From Hyphomicrobiales bacterium (GTDB taxonomy: Bacteria > Pseudomonadota > Alphaproteobacteria > Rhizobiales > Rhizobiaceae): DNA of 64,000 nt. The position numbers and the translations under genes are program-made. The DNA is taken from the NCBI GenBank assembly GCA_900468065.1, contig UBTA01000011.1, forward strand, positions 96,797 to 160,796. Reading direction: 5' to 3'. The notes beneath the pieces were generated by a model. The model had not been told where the DNA came from, made no database searches, and saw only the letters and a list, made by a program, of their open reading frames with translations. Each line of letters starts with the position of its first letter. Position 1 is the stretch's first letter. Positions 12,073 through 21,594 of the stretch are shown here, in pieces.

Positions 12073-13474
12073 ATGCAGGTCTATTCGCCGGGTAAGGCGT
12101 ACGGATGAGGATCAGCAGGCCGACGGCCAGGAAGACCACCAGCGCCATCATGCCGATGCGGGCCGATCCCGTCATCAGGGTAACGGTCGCAACGGCAGCA
12201 GGTGCCAGAAAGGTCGTGGCGCGCCCGGAGAGGGCATAGATGCCGAAATAGCGGCCCGCCTCGTCAGGGCTCACACTGCGCGCCATATAAGAACGGGAAG
12301 AGGCCTGCACCGGGCCGAATGCGATGCCGACCAGAAGGCCGAAGACGATGTAGGCCTTTTCCGCAGCGGTGCCGAAGAGCCCGCCGGAATCGGTCGTGGG
12401 GAGAGGAAGCAGGCCGAACAGCGTATAGCCGGGTCCGGTCGAGACGATGCCGAGCGTGGCAATGGTCAGGCAGATCAGGCTGGCGGTGACGATCACCTTT
12501 GATCCGAGTTTCGCATCGAGCCGGCTGGCATAGAGGCAGCCGCCGATGGCCACAACGTTGAGGATGATGCCGTAGACGCCAAGCTCGACGGTCTGCCAGG
12601 CAAACATGCTTGCCGCGAACGTGCCGCCGAGCGCCAGGAGGCCGTTGACCCCGTCCTGAAAGATCATCCGGGCAATCAGAAAGCGCAGAATTCCGGAGCG
12701 GTGGCGCAGTTCGCCGATGGTGTGGCGCAACTCAGCAATGCCGGTGCGCACGGCAGTCGCCGCTGGCATGGCCGCCTTGTGGGCGTCGGGGGTGAACAGG
12801 AACATCGGCAGGATGAAGACCAGATACCAGATGGCCGAGATCGGTCCGGTCACGCGTGCGTCAGCGCCGGTTGCCGGATCAAGCCCGAACAGCGGATCTA
12901 TTCCGAGAATTGTTTTGCCGGATTCCGGACTTGCGGCGAGCAGCGTGACAACGGCGATCAGGACGATCATGCCGCCGAGATAGCCAAGCCCCCAGGCCAT
13001 GTTGGAAATTCGGCCGATCTGCTTTTCCCCGACCAGCCGCGGCATCATCGAATCGTTGAAAACAATCGAGAATTCTGCTGCGATCGAGGCCAGGATGATG
13101 AAGATGAACGGATAGATTAACGACGATCCGGGCACGGCAAACCATAGGAGCGCCAGCGAAATGATCTTGATGACGGCAAAGAAGGCGATCCAGGGCTTCC
13201 GTGCGCCGGTCTGGTCGGCGATCGATCCGAGCACCGGCGACAGCACCGCGATGACGATGCCGGAAATGGTCAGCGTATAGCCCCACATCGCCTGACCGTG
13301 AGCCGGATCATCGGTGAGCCGGGATACGAAATAAGGGCCGAAGATGAAGGTGATGATCACGGTGAAGAACGGCTGTGCTGCCCAGTCGAACAGCATCCAG
13401 CCGCCGAGGCCAGCGCGCGATACCTTTGGCTCGTCGCCAGCCTCCGCCGAGATGCTGCTCACCTGATTCTCCAC
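12071..13474 (-). CDS. UMF1/Atg22-type MFS transporter
   Basis: 467-aa inner-membrane protein with about 12 hydrophobic segments. The N-terminal GGWMLFDWAAQPFFTVIITF is the signature of the UMF1 group (bacterial relatives of the yeast vacuolar amino-acid effluxer Atg22), as are the loop IADQTGARKPW and NDSMMPRLV. Substrate unknown; amino acids or other small metabolites are plausible from the eukaryotic relative. It lies 31 bases downstream of the NAD-GDH stop on the minus strand only in map terms: GDH is read first and this gene's start at 13474 follows the GDH stop at 13506, so co-transcription with glutamate dehydrogenase is likely. Confidence 0.85.
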   Translation of the reverse strand: MENQVSSISAEAGDEPKVSRAGLGGWMLFDWAAQPFFTVIITFIFGPYFVSRLTDDPAHGQAMWGYTLTISGIVIAVLSPVLGSIADQTGARKPWIAFFAVIKIISLALLWFAVPGSSLIYPFIFIILASIAAEFSIVFNDSMMPRLVGEKQIGRISNMAWGLGYLGGMIVLIAVVTLLAASPESGKTILGIDPLFGLDPATGADARVTGPISAIWYLVFILPMFLFTPDAHKAAMPAATAVRTGIAELRHTIGELRHRSGILRFLIARMIFQDGVNGLLALGGTFAASMFAWQTVELGVYGIILNVVAIGGCLYASRLDAKLGSKVIVTASLICLTIATLGIVSTGPGYTLFGLLPLPTTDSGGLFGTAAEKAYIVFGLLVGIAFGPVQASSRSYMARSVSPDEAGRYFGIYALSGRATTFLAPAAVATVTLMTGSARIGMMALVVFLAVGLLILIRTPYPANRPA

Positions 13475-13505
13475 CGTCTGCCCGCCCCGTCTGGCGCGGA
13501 CAGTG

Positions 13506-16500
13506 TCACCTCATCCTGTTCTGTGCAAGATCGCTCAACAAGCCTGCTGCAACGGTGATCTTGGCGAGTGTCGTCTCGCCCTTCTCCGTCAGCAGGGTCA
13601 GTTGGTCGGTGACGCGCGAAATCCGGCTATGGTCGCTGTCTCGCCAGGCTGCGACCGGATTACGCTCGTCCTTCTTGTCGGTGAGTGCCGCGATGGTGAT
13701 GTCCTTGCGCGCGGTCGCGATGTCGTTGATACTGCGCGAAAGGGCCATCGCCTCGTATTGCTCGGTTGCCGACACACGCTCGGCAGCCGCCAGCAGCCGG
13801 GCGATCCGCAGGCTCTGTGTCACGCCAAAATAGCTCTGTGCCGTGCGTGCCAGCGTCACGCCGGTATCGGCAGCGATCTGGATGATCTCCGGCACGAAGG
13901 TCATCACCGCGAGAGCGGCGATCTCCTCGGCAAGTGCTGACGGCACGCCTCGCTCGATGAAATAGTCGGCCCTTTGCCGCACATCTGCCGTTGCGTCTTC
14001 CGGAATAGAGCTTTGCAACGTGGATTTCAGCCTCCGCAGCGCTTCTCGCAGCTGCTCGATCGCCTCACCGAGCGGCGCCTGCATTGCCTTGGTCCTGAGT
14101 GTCCGTTCAGTGACGATGGCAAAGATGCGCGCCGCCTCCTGGTAGAGCTCGTTCTGCACCGCGCCGCTGATGACGTTGTCGAGTGCGTCGATCTCGCCAT
14201 AGATACGGTTCAGGTCGTAGCCGTCGCGGGTCAGCACAGCGGCCTTGACCACGTCTGCCGGCATGAAGCCCGTCTGATCGATCAGCGTGCTGACGAAGGC
14301 CGGCCCGCCGCGATTGATGACGTCGTTGGCTAGAACCGTCGCGATGATCTCGCGGCGAAGGCGATGTTCGTTGATGTCGCCCGCATGGGCCTTGTGCATC
14401 TTGGCCGGGAAGTAATCCCGCAGCGTCGTCAGCAGATAGTCATCATCCGGCAACTTGCTTGCAACGATCTCGTCGAACAGCACGATCTTGGCATAGGACA
14501 AAAGCACGCCGATCTCAGCACGTGTCAGGGCCTTGCCGCTCTGGTAGCGCTCGCTCAGCGCCAGATCGTTCGGCAGTACCTCTACCTTGCGGTTGAGATG
14601 GCCGTCCGCTTCCAGGCGGGTCATGAGCCGGGCAAGTGCTGTCCGGTTGCCGGCACCCAGCATTTCCGTCAGCGAGATCGACAGCGACTGTTCGTAGTTG
14701 TTGCGCAGCACCAGTTCTGCCACTTCGTCGGTCATCGAGGCCAGCAGCGTGTTGCGCTTGGCGCGTGTCAGCCGCTCGTCGCGCATCGCCGAAGCGAGTG
14801 CGATCTTGATGTTGACCTCGAAGTCGGAGGAGTTGACGCCGGCCGAGTTGTCGATGGCGTCGGAATTGCAGCGTCCGCCCTTGAGGCCGAAGCCGATGCG
14901 GCCGCGCTGGGTAACACCGAGATTGGCGCCCTCGCCGATCACCTTGGCACCGACCTCGTCAGCAGTGATACGGATCGGGTCGTTGGCGCGGTCGCCGACA
15001 TCAGCGTCGGTTTCGTTCGGGCCGCGCACATAGGTACCGATGCCGCCGAACCAGAGCAGATCGACCGGGCTTTTCAGGATCGCCGTCATGATCTCTGATG
15101 GTGTCGCCTGGCTCTTCTCCAGGCCGATCGCCGCCATCGCCTGCGGCGTCAGCGCGACTGATTTTTCCGTGCGCGGAATGATCATGGCGCCGGGCGAAAG
15201 CGTCGAGCGGTCATAGTCCTGCCAGCTGGAGCGCGGCAGGTTGAACATGCGCTTGCGCTCGGCAAAGGATTTTTCGATATCCGGATCAGGATCGATGATG
15301 ATGTCGCGATGGTCGAAGGCGGCAATCAGCCGGATTTTCTCCGACAGAAGCATGCCGTTGCCAAAGACGTCACCGGACATGTCGCCAACACCGGCGACGC
15401 TGAAGGGCGTCGTCTGGATATCGATGTCCATCTCGCGGAAATGCCGCTTTACCGTTTCCCAGGCGCCGCGCGCGGTAATGCCCATCTTCTTGTGGTCATA
15501 GCCAGCCGAACCGCCGGAGGCAAAGGCGTCATCCAGCCAGAAGCCGGCTTCCTGCGCCAGGCCGTTGGCGGTGTCGGAGAAGGTGGCCGTGCCCTTGTCG
15601 GCCGCAACGACGAAATAGGGGTCGTCACCATCCAGCCGCAGCGTATCGGCCGGCGGCACGATATCCTGGCCGACGATATTGTCGGTGATCGACAGCATGG
15701 TGCGGATATAGGTCTTGTAGGCCTCGGTCCCGGCCTTGAAGATATCGTCGCGGGTACCGCCGACGGGAAGCTGCTTCGGATAGAAGCCGCCCTTGGCGCC
15801 GACAGGCACGATCACGGCGTTCTTGACCTGCTGCGCCTTGACCAGCCCGAGCACCTCGGTGCGGTAGTCCTGCGACCGGTCCGACCAGCGCAGGCCGCCG
15901 CGGGCCACCTTGCCGAAGCGCAGGTGAACGCCTTCGACCTGCGTGCCATAGACGAAGATTTCGCGGAAAGGCCGCGGCTCCGGCAGGCCATCGAGGACCT
16001 TCGGATCGAGCTTGAACGCCAACATCACCTTCGGATTGCCATCGGGGTCGCGCTGGAAGTAGTTGGTCCGCAGCGTCGCCTCGACGGCGTTGACGTAACG
16101 CCGCATGATCTGGTCTTCGTCAAGGCTTGGAACCGCGTTCAGGGCCTCTTCGATCGCAGCCCGCAAGGCTGTTGTGCGCTTCGTCTTCGGCTTCTCTTCA
16201 AGCGTGGGATCCATGCGGGTGACGAACAACTTGAAAATATTCGCAGCGATGGTCGGATACTTGTTCAGCGTGTCGGCGAGGTAACCTTGCGAATAGGTGA
16301 TGCCGGTCTGGCGCAGGTAGCGCGCATAGGCGCGCAGTACCGTCACTTCGCGGGCGTTGAGGCCGGCAAGCAGGATCAGCCGGTTGAAGCTGTCATCCTC
16401 GATCACGCCGTTCCAGGCGGAAAGATAGGCTTCCTCCAGCATCGGGCCGGTCTTGTCGAGATTGAGCAGATGCCCATCGCGATGGATCAGTTCCATATCG

Positions 16501-18293
16501 TGCAGAACGACAAGCCGATCGCCGCCCTTGGCGCAGGAAACGGTAATATCATGGGTCTGTTCGCTGATAACCCGGAAGCCGAGGTTTTCCAGCAGCGGCA
16601 CACGGTGCGACAGCGAAACCGGCTCGCCGGCATGGAAAATCTTCAGCTCCAGCGATTCCGGTCCCTTGCCGCGCTTCTGGTAGAAGGCGATGCGGATCGG
16701 ATCGTTCGGGGAGCATGCCGCGATATCGGCGAGATCACCATGGGCTTCGGCTGGCGTGAAGGCTGCCTGATAGGCCGCGTTGACGGAAATCGACACGCCA
16801 TCGTGGCGGGCGAGCAGATTGAACCGGTCGATCCAGCGGGTGACGATATCGCGAACCGCATCTTCAAGCTTTGTCTGCGCCACACGCGGGGTCTTGCCGG
16901 CGGAACGGCCGATGATGAAATGCACGCGGGCAAGACCGCCCTCCGGGAAGGCCGGATAATAGGCAGACACGCGTCCGTCATAGACGGTCTTCAGATACAG
17001 CCCGATCTTCTCGCGCACATCGGAATCGTACTGTTCGCGCGGCACGTAGACGATAACGGATACGAAACGATCGAAATGGTCGATGCGGGGCAGAACCCGG
17101 ATTCGTGGCCGGTCGGCCAGTTCATTGATCTGCTCGCAGAAGCTGGCCAGAAGGCTGACGTCGATCTGGAACAGATCATCGCGCGGATAGGATTCCAGCG
17201 TGTTGGTCAGCATCTTGCCGGAATGGCTCTGCGGATCGAAGCCGAAATGATCGACGATCTTTTCGACCTTGAAGCGGAGCAGTGGAATTTCGGCTGCCGG
17301 GCGCGTATAGGCGCTGGAGGTGAATAGGCCGACGATGCGCAGTTCGCCGGTGACGTTGCCGGCCTCGTCGAAGCGCTTGACGCCGATGTAATCCATATAG
17401 GCGCGGCGATGGACGACGGATTTGACGTTGGCCTTGGTGACGATAAGAAAATCCGGGCCATTGAGGAAGGCGAGGATTTCCGGCGTCGTCAGCACGGCAT
17501 CCTTGCCCTGGCGCAGCACGCGCACATCAGGATTGGACAGAATACCCAGCCCACGGCCCTCGCCGCGCTCGACCACGGCATTCTCACCCTTGCCGGAATA
17601 GGTGTATTCGCGCATGCCAAGGAAGGTGAAATTGTTGCCGCGCAGCCAGCGAAGGAAGGCCAGCGCCTCGTCTCGGTCGCCCTTCTTGCTGTTCGGCGCG
17701 TGGTTTTCCAGTTCGCCCATCGCCTGATCAAGCAGGGCCGACATGGCAGTCCAGTCGCCGACCGCCTGGTGAACCTGCGAGAGGACGTTGGCAATCCGCT
17801 CCTTCAGGTCTTCGGCTTCGGTTTCGGTCACGCGGCTAATATGAATCTGGATATGGCTGATCCGGGTGGCGGGATCGCTCTTTTCTTCCGGGTCAAAGAT
17901 CTTAGCCGGCTTTCCGGCCTCGAGAACCAGAATGGGATGCACAGCAAGGTGAATGTCGCGATGCGTGCTGGTGACTTCCCCCATGATTGAGTCATAGAGG
18001 AATGGCATGTTGCGGTCGGTTACCGATAGAATTGAAACCTCGGTTTCATTCGGCGCAATACCATCGACGGTTTCGACGGATATGACCGGACGATCGCTTT
18101 CCTTGCGGTTGATGGCCGTCAGCGCATGGGCAGCCGTCAGCGCCAGCATGGTGGGCGTATAGGCGTCGAGATCGTCGTGGCTTGCCCGGCGAAACAGGAT
18201 CTCCGGAGCGAGCATTTTCACCCCCAACAGCTTGCCGGCTTCACTCACCGCTTCGAAATGACGGTCTTTTTTCGGATTGTATTTGGTGCCCAT
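13506..18293 (-). CDS. gdhZ: NAD-specific glutamate dehydrogenase, 180-kDa type
   Basis: Very large (1595 aa) cytoplasmic NAD-dependent glutamate dehydrogenase that deaminates glutamate to 2-oxoglutarate and ammonium. Length and architecture fit the L_180 class: N-terminal ACT-like regulatory regions (first 700 residues), a central catalytic core with FGKVARGGLRWSDR, VPVGAKGGFYPK and GGIGTYVRGPNETDADVGDR, and a long helical C-terminal domain. I placed the start at 18293 (MGTKYNPKK) because GGGGAG stands 9 bases upstream; the frame is open for 8 more codons. It is likely the first gene of a two-gene unit with the UMF1 transporter. The symbol follows Caulobacter usage. Confidence 0.95.
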   Translation of the reverse strand: MGTKYNPKKDRHFEAVSEAGKLLGVKMLAPEILFRRASHDDLDAYTPTMLALTAAHALTAINRKESDRPVISVETVDGIAPNETEVSILSVTDRNMPFLYDSIMGEVTSTHRDIHLAVHPILVLEAGKPAKIFDPEEKSDPATRISHIQIHISRVTETEAEDLKERIANVLSQVHQAVGDWTAMSALLDQAMGELENHAPNSKKGDRDEALAFLRWLRGNNFTFLGMREYTYSGKGENAVVERGEGRGLGILSNPDVRVLRQGKDAVLTTPEILAFLNGPDFLIVTKANVKSVVHRRAYMDYIGVKRFDEAGNVTGELRIVGLFTSSAYTRPAAEIPLLRFKVEKIVDHFGFDPQSHSGKMLTNTLESYPRDDLFQIDVSLLASFCEQINELADRPRIRVLPRIDHFDRFVSVIVYVPREQYDSDVREKIGLYLKTVYDGRVSAYYPAFPEGGLARVHFIIGRSAGKTPRVAQTKLEDAVRDIVTRWIDRFNLLARHDGVSISVNAAYQAAFTPAEAHGDLADIAACSPNDPIRIAFYQKRGKGPESLELKIFHAGEPVSLSHRVPLLENLGFRVISEQTHDITVSCAKGGDRLVVLHDMELIHRDGHLLNLDKTGPMLEEAYLSAWNGVIEDDSFNRLILLAGLNAREVTVLRAYARYLRQTGITYSQGYLADTLNKYPTIAANIFKLFVTRMDPTLEEKPKTKRTTALRAAIEEALNAVPSLDEDQIMRRYVNAVEATLRTNYFQRDPDGNPKVMLAFKLDPKVLDGLPEPRPFREIFVYGTQVEGVHLRFGKVARGGLRWSDRSQDYRTEVLGLVKAQQVKNAVIVPVGAKGGFYPKQLPVGGTRDDIFKAGTEAYKTYIRTMLSITDNIVGQDIVPPADTLRLDGDDPYFVVAADKGTATFSDTANGLAQEAGFWLDDAFASGGSAGYDHKKMGITARGAWETVKRHFREMDIDIQTTPFSVAGVGDMSGDVFGNGMLLSEKIRLIAAFDHRDIIIDPDPDIEKSFAERKRMFNLPRSSWQDYDRSTLSPGAMIIPRTEKSVALTPQAMAAIGLEKSQATPSEIMTAILKSPVDLLWFGGIGTYVRGPNETDADVGDRANDPIRITADEVGAKVIGEGANLGVTQRGRIGFGLKGGRCNSDAIDNSAGVNSSDFEVNIKIALASAMRDERLTRAKRNTLLASMTDEVAELVLRNNYEQSLSISLTEMLGAGNRTALARLMTRLEADGHLNRKVEVLPNDLALSERYQSGKALTRAEIGVLLSYAKIVLFDEIVASKLPDDDYLLTTLRDYFPAKMHKAHAGDINEHRLRREIIATVLANDVINRGGPAFVSTLIDQTGFMPADVVKAAVLTRDGYDLNRIYGEIDALDNVISGAVQNELYQEAARIFAIVTERTLRTKAMQAPLGEAIEQLREALRRLKSTLQSSIPEDATADVRQRADYFIERGVPSALAEEIAALAVMTFVPEIIQIAADTGVTLARTAQSYFGVTQSLRIARLLAAAERVSATEQYEAMALSRSINDIATARKDITIAALTDKKDERNPVAAWRDSDHSRISRVTDQLTLLTEKGETTLAKITVAAGLLSDLAQNRMR

Positions 18294-18577
18294 GACGTAT
18301 CTCCCCGCAATCACCATTTTGGCCGAACCTAACAGAAGAATTGCCCATAGCGATTGTTTTTGTGGCCATTTTTCGGTCAGATTGATCCAAATCGGAATGG
18401 TTTTATGAAATTTTCGGCAAGTTTTCGCCGATTTTCAAATTCAATCGGTTGTATTTGCATATTTCGTAGTTCTCATGAACAAGCCTGAAATGAGCCTTCC
18501 GATCTTTTGGCAGCCGCAGTTGACAGAGGCATGACTGTCAGGCGATCTGAGCAGGTCGAAACAGCGGAAAATCACCA

Positions 18578-19453
18578 ATGTCCGAGCCTGCCCCCGGCGC
18601 CGTCATCGTCATTTCCAGCCATGTGATTCGCGGATCCGTGGGCAATCGTGCCGCCGTCTTCGCACTTGAGACGCTGGGTTACCCGGTCTGGGCTTTGCCG
18701 ACGGTTATCCTGCCCTGGCATCCCGGCCATGGTCCCTCGACGCGGGTGACGATCGGTGCTGAAGATTTCGACAGGTTGATCGACGATCTTATCCGCGCGC
18801 CGTGGACGGGCGAGGTCCGTGCTGTTCTCTCCGGCTATCTCGGTGCCGCGCATCAGGCGGAAGGCGTCGCGCGGCTGGTGGAGGCTTTGCGGGTAAAAAA
18901 TCCGGACCTGTTTTATGCTTGCGACCCGGTCATGGGTGATGTCGGCGGGCTCTATGTGCCAGAGGCGACGGCGATTGCGATGCGCGACCGGTTGTTGCCG
19001 CTGGCCTCGCTTGCCACGCCGAACCGGTTCGAGCTGGCATGGCTCTGCGGTGCCGAGCTAGACACGAACACTGCTATTTTGGAGGCAGCCCTGTCGCTCG
19101 GGCCGTCGCGCATGCTGGTCACCTCTGCCATCCCGATGATGCAGGGCAGCACCGGCAATCTCTATCTGTCCGGCAATCATGCGCTGCTTGCCGAGCATCG
19201 GCTGATCGACAATCCGCCGAACGGTACCGGCGACTTGCTGGCGGCTTTGTTCCTCGCACGCCTTCTGGAAGGGCTGAACGAGGAGCGGGCCTTGCAGCTG
19301 GCGACCGCCAGCGTCTTCGAGATCATCGCCCGTACGGGCAGGCGGGGTGCCGACGAGCTGACGCTAGAGCGCGATGCCTCCAGTCTTGCGACGCCGATGG
19401 CGATGGTTCAGATGCGCCGGTTGATTCATCCCGGGCAGAAACGACGCTCTTGA
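18578..19453 (+). CDS. pdxY: Pyridoxal kinase
   Basis: 291-aa cytoplasmic ribokinase-fold kinase that phosphorylates pyridoxal to PLP. Family marks include VIVISSHVIRGSVGNRAAVF at the start, ALPTVILPWHPGH, YACDPVMGDVGGLYV (substrate and ATP site) and the NGTGDLLAALFLARLL segment with the catalytic Asp in GTGD. It is divergent from the NAD-GDH gene (284 bp between starts). There is no obvious terminator behind it. Salvage of vitamin B6 fits with the YggS fragment at the left edge of the window. Confidence 0.92.
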   Translation: MSEPAPGAVIVISSHVIRGSVGNRAAVFALETLGYPVWALPTVILPWHPGHGPSTRVTIGAEDFDRLIDDLIRAPWTGEVRAVLSGYLGAAHQAEGVARLVEALRVKNPDLFYACDPVMGDVGGLYVPEATAIAMRDRLLPLASLATPNRFELAWLCGAELDTNTAILEAALSLGPSRMLVTSAIPMMQGSTGNLYLSGNHALLAEHRLIDNPPNGTGDLLAALFLARLLEGLNEERALQLATASVFEIIARTGRRGADELTLERDASSLATPMAMVQMRRLIHPGQKRRS

Positions 19454-19669
19454 TATCTTTGGGTCGATCTCCCCCTTGCCAGCCCATGCCTTGAGCGAAT
19501 AAACCGTTTCTACCCTACGAAAAACGATACGGAGAATATCACGGATGTCACCGGCGGCGTCGGCTGCCGAAAATTTGGCTGTGTGCGGCGCACAAAGATG
19601 ATATGTCGCGTGCGGCTGACATGCAAATGTACATCTCAATTGTCTTAAAGAGTTGGAGTGATCGAGCAC

Positions 19670-20311
19670 ATGCAGCGTTTCCCGGACTATTTGCTGAAGG
19701 GCTACAACAACTTCATGAGCGGCCGCTTCAATGAGCAGCAGCAACGCTACAAGGCCTTGGCCGAGACCGGCCAGCAGCCGAAGACCATGGTCATTGCCTG
19801 TTGTGACAGCCGTGCAGCACCCGAAACCATCTTCGACAGCGGCCCGGGTGAACTGTTTGTGGTGCGCAACGTCGCCAATATGATGCCGCCTTATGAGCCG
19901 GACGGCCAGTATCACTCGACATCGGCCGCTCTTGAGTTTGCCGTGCAGGTGTTGAAGGTCAGCGATATCGTCGTCATGGGCCACGGCCGCTGCGGCGGCA
20001 TCAAGGCTGCGCTCGATCTGGATGCCGAGCCGCTGTCACCCGGCGATTTCATCGGCCGCTGGATGAACCTTTTGAAACCCGCTGCCGAACAGATCCACAA
20101 CAACGAATTGATGACCGCCGCCGAACGCCAGCGGGCGCTGGAGCGGGTCTCCATCCGTAACTCGATCGCCAACCTGCGGACTTTCCCTTGCGTCAAGATC
20201 CTCGAACAGCGCGGTAAGTTGCAGCTGCACGGCGCCTGGTTCGACATTTCCACCGGCGAACTGTGGGTGATGGACGGAAAGACCGGCGATTTTGCCCGGC
20301 CCGGCATGTAA
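19670..20311 (+). CDS. Beta-class carbonic anhydrase
   Basis: About 213-aa zinc enzyme that interconverts CO2 and bicarbonate. Zinc ligands are visible as Cys45 in CCDSR, and His105 and Cys108 in GHGRCGG; the Asp-Arg dyad of the active site is in the CxDSR motif. There is no signal peptide, so it should be cytoplasmic and could supply bicarbonate to carboxylases such as the pyruvate carboxylase at 51-54.5 kb. I chose the ATG at 19670 (MQRFPDYLL), preceded by TTGGAG; a GTG at 19658 is an alternative start. A terminator follows. Confidence 0.92.
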   Translation: MQRFPDYLLKGYNNFMSGRFNEQQQRYKALAETGQQPKTMVIACCDSRAAPETIFDSGPGELFVVRNVANMMPPYEPDGQYHSTSAALEFAVQVLKVSDIVVMGHGRCGGIKAALDLDAEPLSPGDFIGRWMNLLKPAAEQIHNNELMTAAERQRALERVSIRNSIANLRTFPCVKILEQRGKLQLHGAWFDISTGELWVMDGKTGDFARPGM

Positions 20312-20436
20312 ATTTTTCGGCATTGCGCGGATTTTAGAGGTCTTCTGCTCTCCTCCGTCACCCCAGTAAGCCCCAGGATGACGCGGTGACCACAGGTTCT
20401 CGCTTCAGTCCCGAAAACTTTCCATCCTCTCGAAAC

Positions 20437-20475
20437 AAAAAAATCCGCAGCCTGATTTCCCGGGCTGCGGATTTT
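20437..20475. terminator. Bidirectional terminator
   Basis: AAATCCGCAGCC (20441-20452) pairs with GGGCTGCGGATTT (20462-20474), with A-rich and T-rich flanks. It serves the carbonic anhydrase (+) and the lytic transglycosylase (-). Confidence 0.85.
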
Positions 20476-20500
20476 GTCACTCGAAAATCTGCGTCGTCTA

Positions 20501-21322
20501 TCAGCCGCCGTCGATCTCGGCGCCGATGATGGCGATTGCCTGCTGGTAGACGCTGGCGGCGTTCCAGCCCTGGATCGCGCCGAAATTGGCTTGCCCCTGC
20601 TGATAGCCGGCGCCGGCGCTCCAGCCATGACCGCGCAGGAAGTTGGCAGTCGAGGCAAGCGCGTCCGCCTTGGAGCGAACCATGTCGATATGGCCGCTGC
20701 CGTCTCCATCGACGCCGAATTTCAGTACGTTGGCCGGCAGGAACTGTGTCTGGCCGATTTCGCCATGCGCCGCGCCGCGCGCGTCGGGGCTGAGGTCACC
20801 GCGTTGTACGAGGGTCAGCGCTGCATAGAGCTGGTTGGTGAAAAAGTCGGAACGGCGGCAGTCAAACGACAGCGTCGAGACGGCTGAAAGCGTGTGTTCC
20901 TTGCCCATGAACCCGCCGAAGCCGGTTTCCATGCCCCAGATTGCGATGATCGGACCGGCCGGAACACCATAGCGTTTTTCGATGGAACTGAAGAGAGCAG
21001 CGTTCTGCGCCTTCATCTTCTTGCCACGCGAAATGATCGTCTGGCCACCACGCTTCTGCATGAACTGGCTGAGCGACAGCTTGAAGCTCTTCTGACCGCG
21101 GTCGGCGCGGATTGTTGCCTTGTTGTAGGTGACGTTGGCAAAAGCCTTGTTCAGGACCGCCGGGCTAATGCCCCGGCCTGCGGCTTCGCCCTTGAAGTCC
21201 TCAACCCAGGCGTCGAAGCCTGCCGATGTGTTGCTGCATTGCGCGGCTGATGCCTGCGCGGGCAATATTGCAGCCGCAATGATTGCTGTGAAACCTGCCA
21301 GTACGCATTTTGACTTGCGCAT
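20501..21322 (-). CDS. Lytic murein transglycosylase, MltB-type (SLT_2)
   Basis: 273-aa exported protein. The signal peptide is clear from residue 1 (MRKSKCVLAGF, cleavage after QASA). The catalytic domain shows PAGPIIAIWGMETGFGGFMG with the general-acid glutamate, AALTLVQRGD, GEIGQTQFLP and VDGDGSGHIDM, the layout of MltB/SLT_2 enzymes that cleave peptidoglycan to anhydro-muropeptides. It lacks a lipobox and is probably soluble in the periplasm; no peptidoglycan-binding domain follows. The start at 21322 is preceded by GGGG, and the longer open frame upstream has no signal peptide. Confidence 0.9.
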   Translation of the reverse strand: MRKSKCVLAGFTAIIAAAILPAQASAAQCSNTSAGFDAWVEDFKGEAAGRGISPAVLNKAFANVTYNKATIRADRGQKSFKLSLSQFMQKRGGQTIISRGKKMKAQNAALFSSIEKRYGVPAGPIIAIWGMETGFGGFMGKEHTLSAVSTLSFDCRRSDFFTNQLYAALTLVQRGDLSPDARGAAHGEIGQTQFLPANVLKFGVDGDGSGHIDMVRSKADALASTANFLRGHGWSAGAGYQQGQANFGAIQGWNAASVYQQAIAIIGAEIDGG

Positions 21323-21475
21323 GAAATACCCCGTATTGCCCGAATCCAAATTTGTGTCCGCAAAATGCCAGTCTTTGCGGCGTCTGTCACGATGCTCGCA
21401 CAGTATCAGGAGGGCGTGTTTCACGTGAATCCTCCTTTCGACTATGAAAAATCGTCGCAGTTGCCTTTTACAAAG

Positions 21476-21513
21476 AAGCCCCGCATCCCGTTTAACGGAT
21501 CATGCGAGGCTTT
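21476..21513 (-). terminator. Hairpin downstream of asd
   Basis: AAGCCCCGCAT (21476-21486, approximately) and ATGCGAGGCTT pair with one mismatch. On the minus strand it follows asd by about 80 bases and ends in CTTCTTTG, a weak T-rich tail. Confidence 0.55.
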
Positions 21514-21594
21514 CTACCAAATCGCGATGATAGAAACCCAACGGTTGGTATCATCGAGAATTGGTATAATTGGTTAAAACTCTATATTTTCTGA

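Noticed and set aside
15309..17327. 672-codon plus-strand frame inside the NAD-GDH gene
   Set aside because: It lies wholly antisense to a well-conserved 1595-aa enzyme and has no recognisable family.
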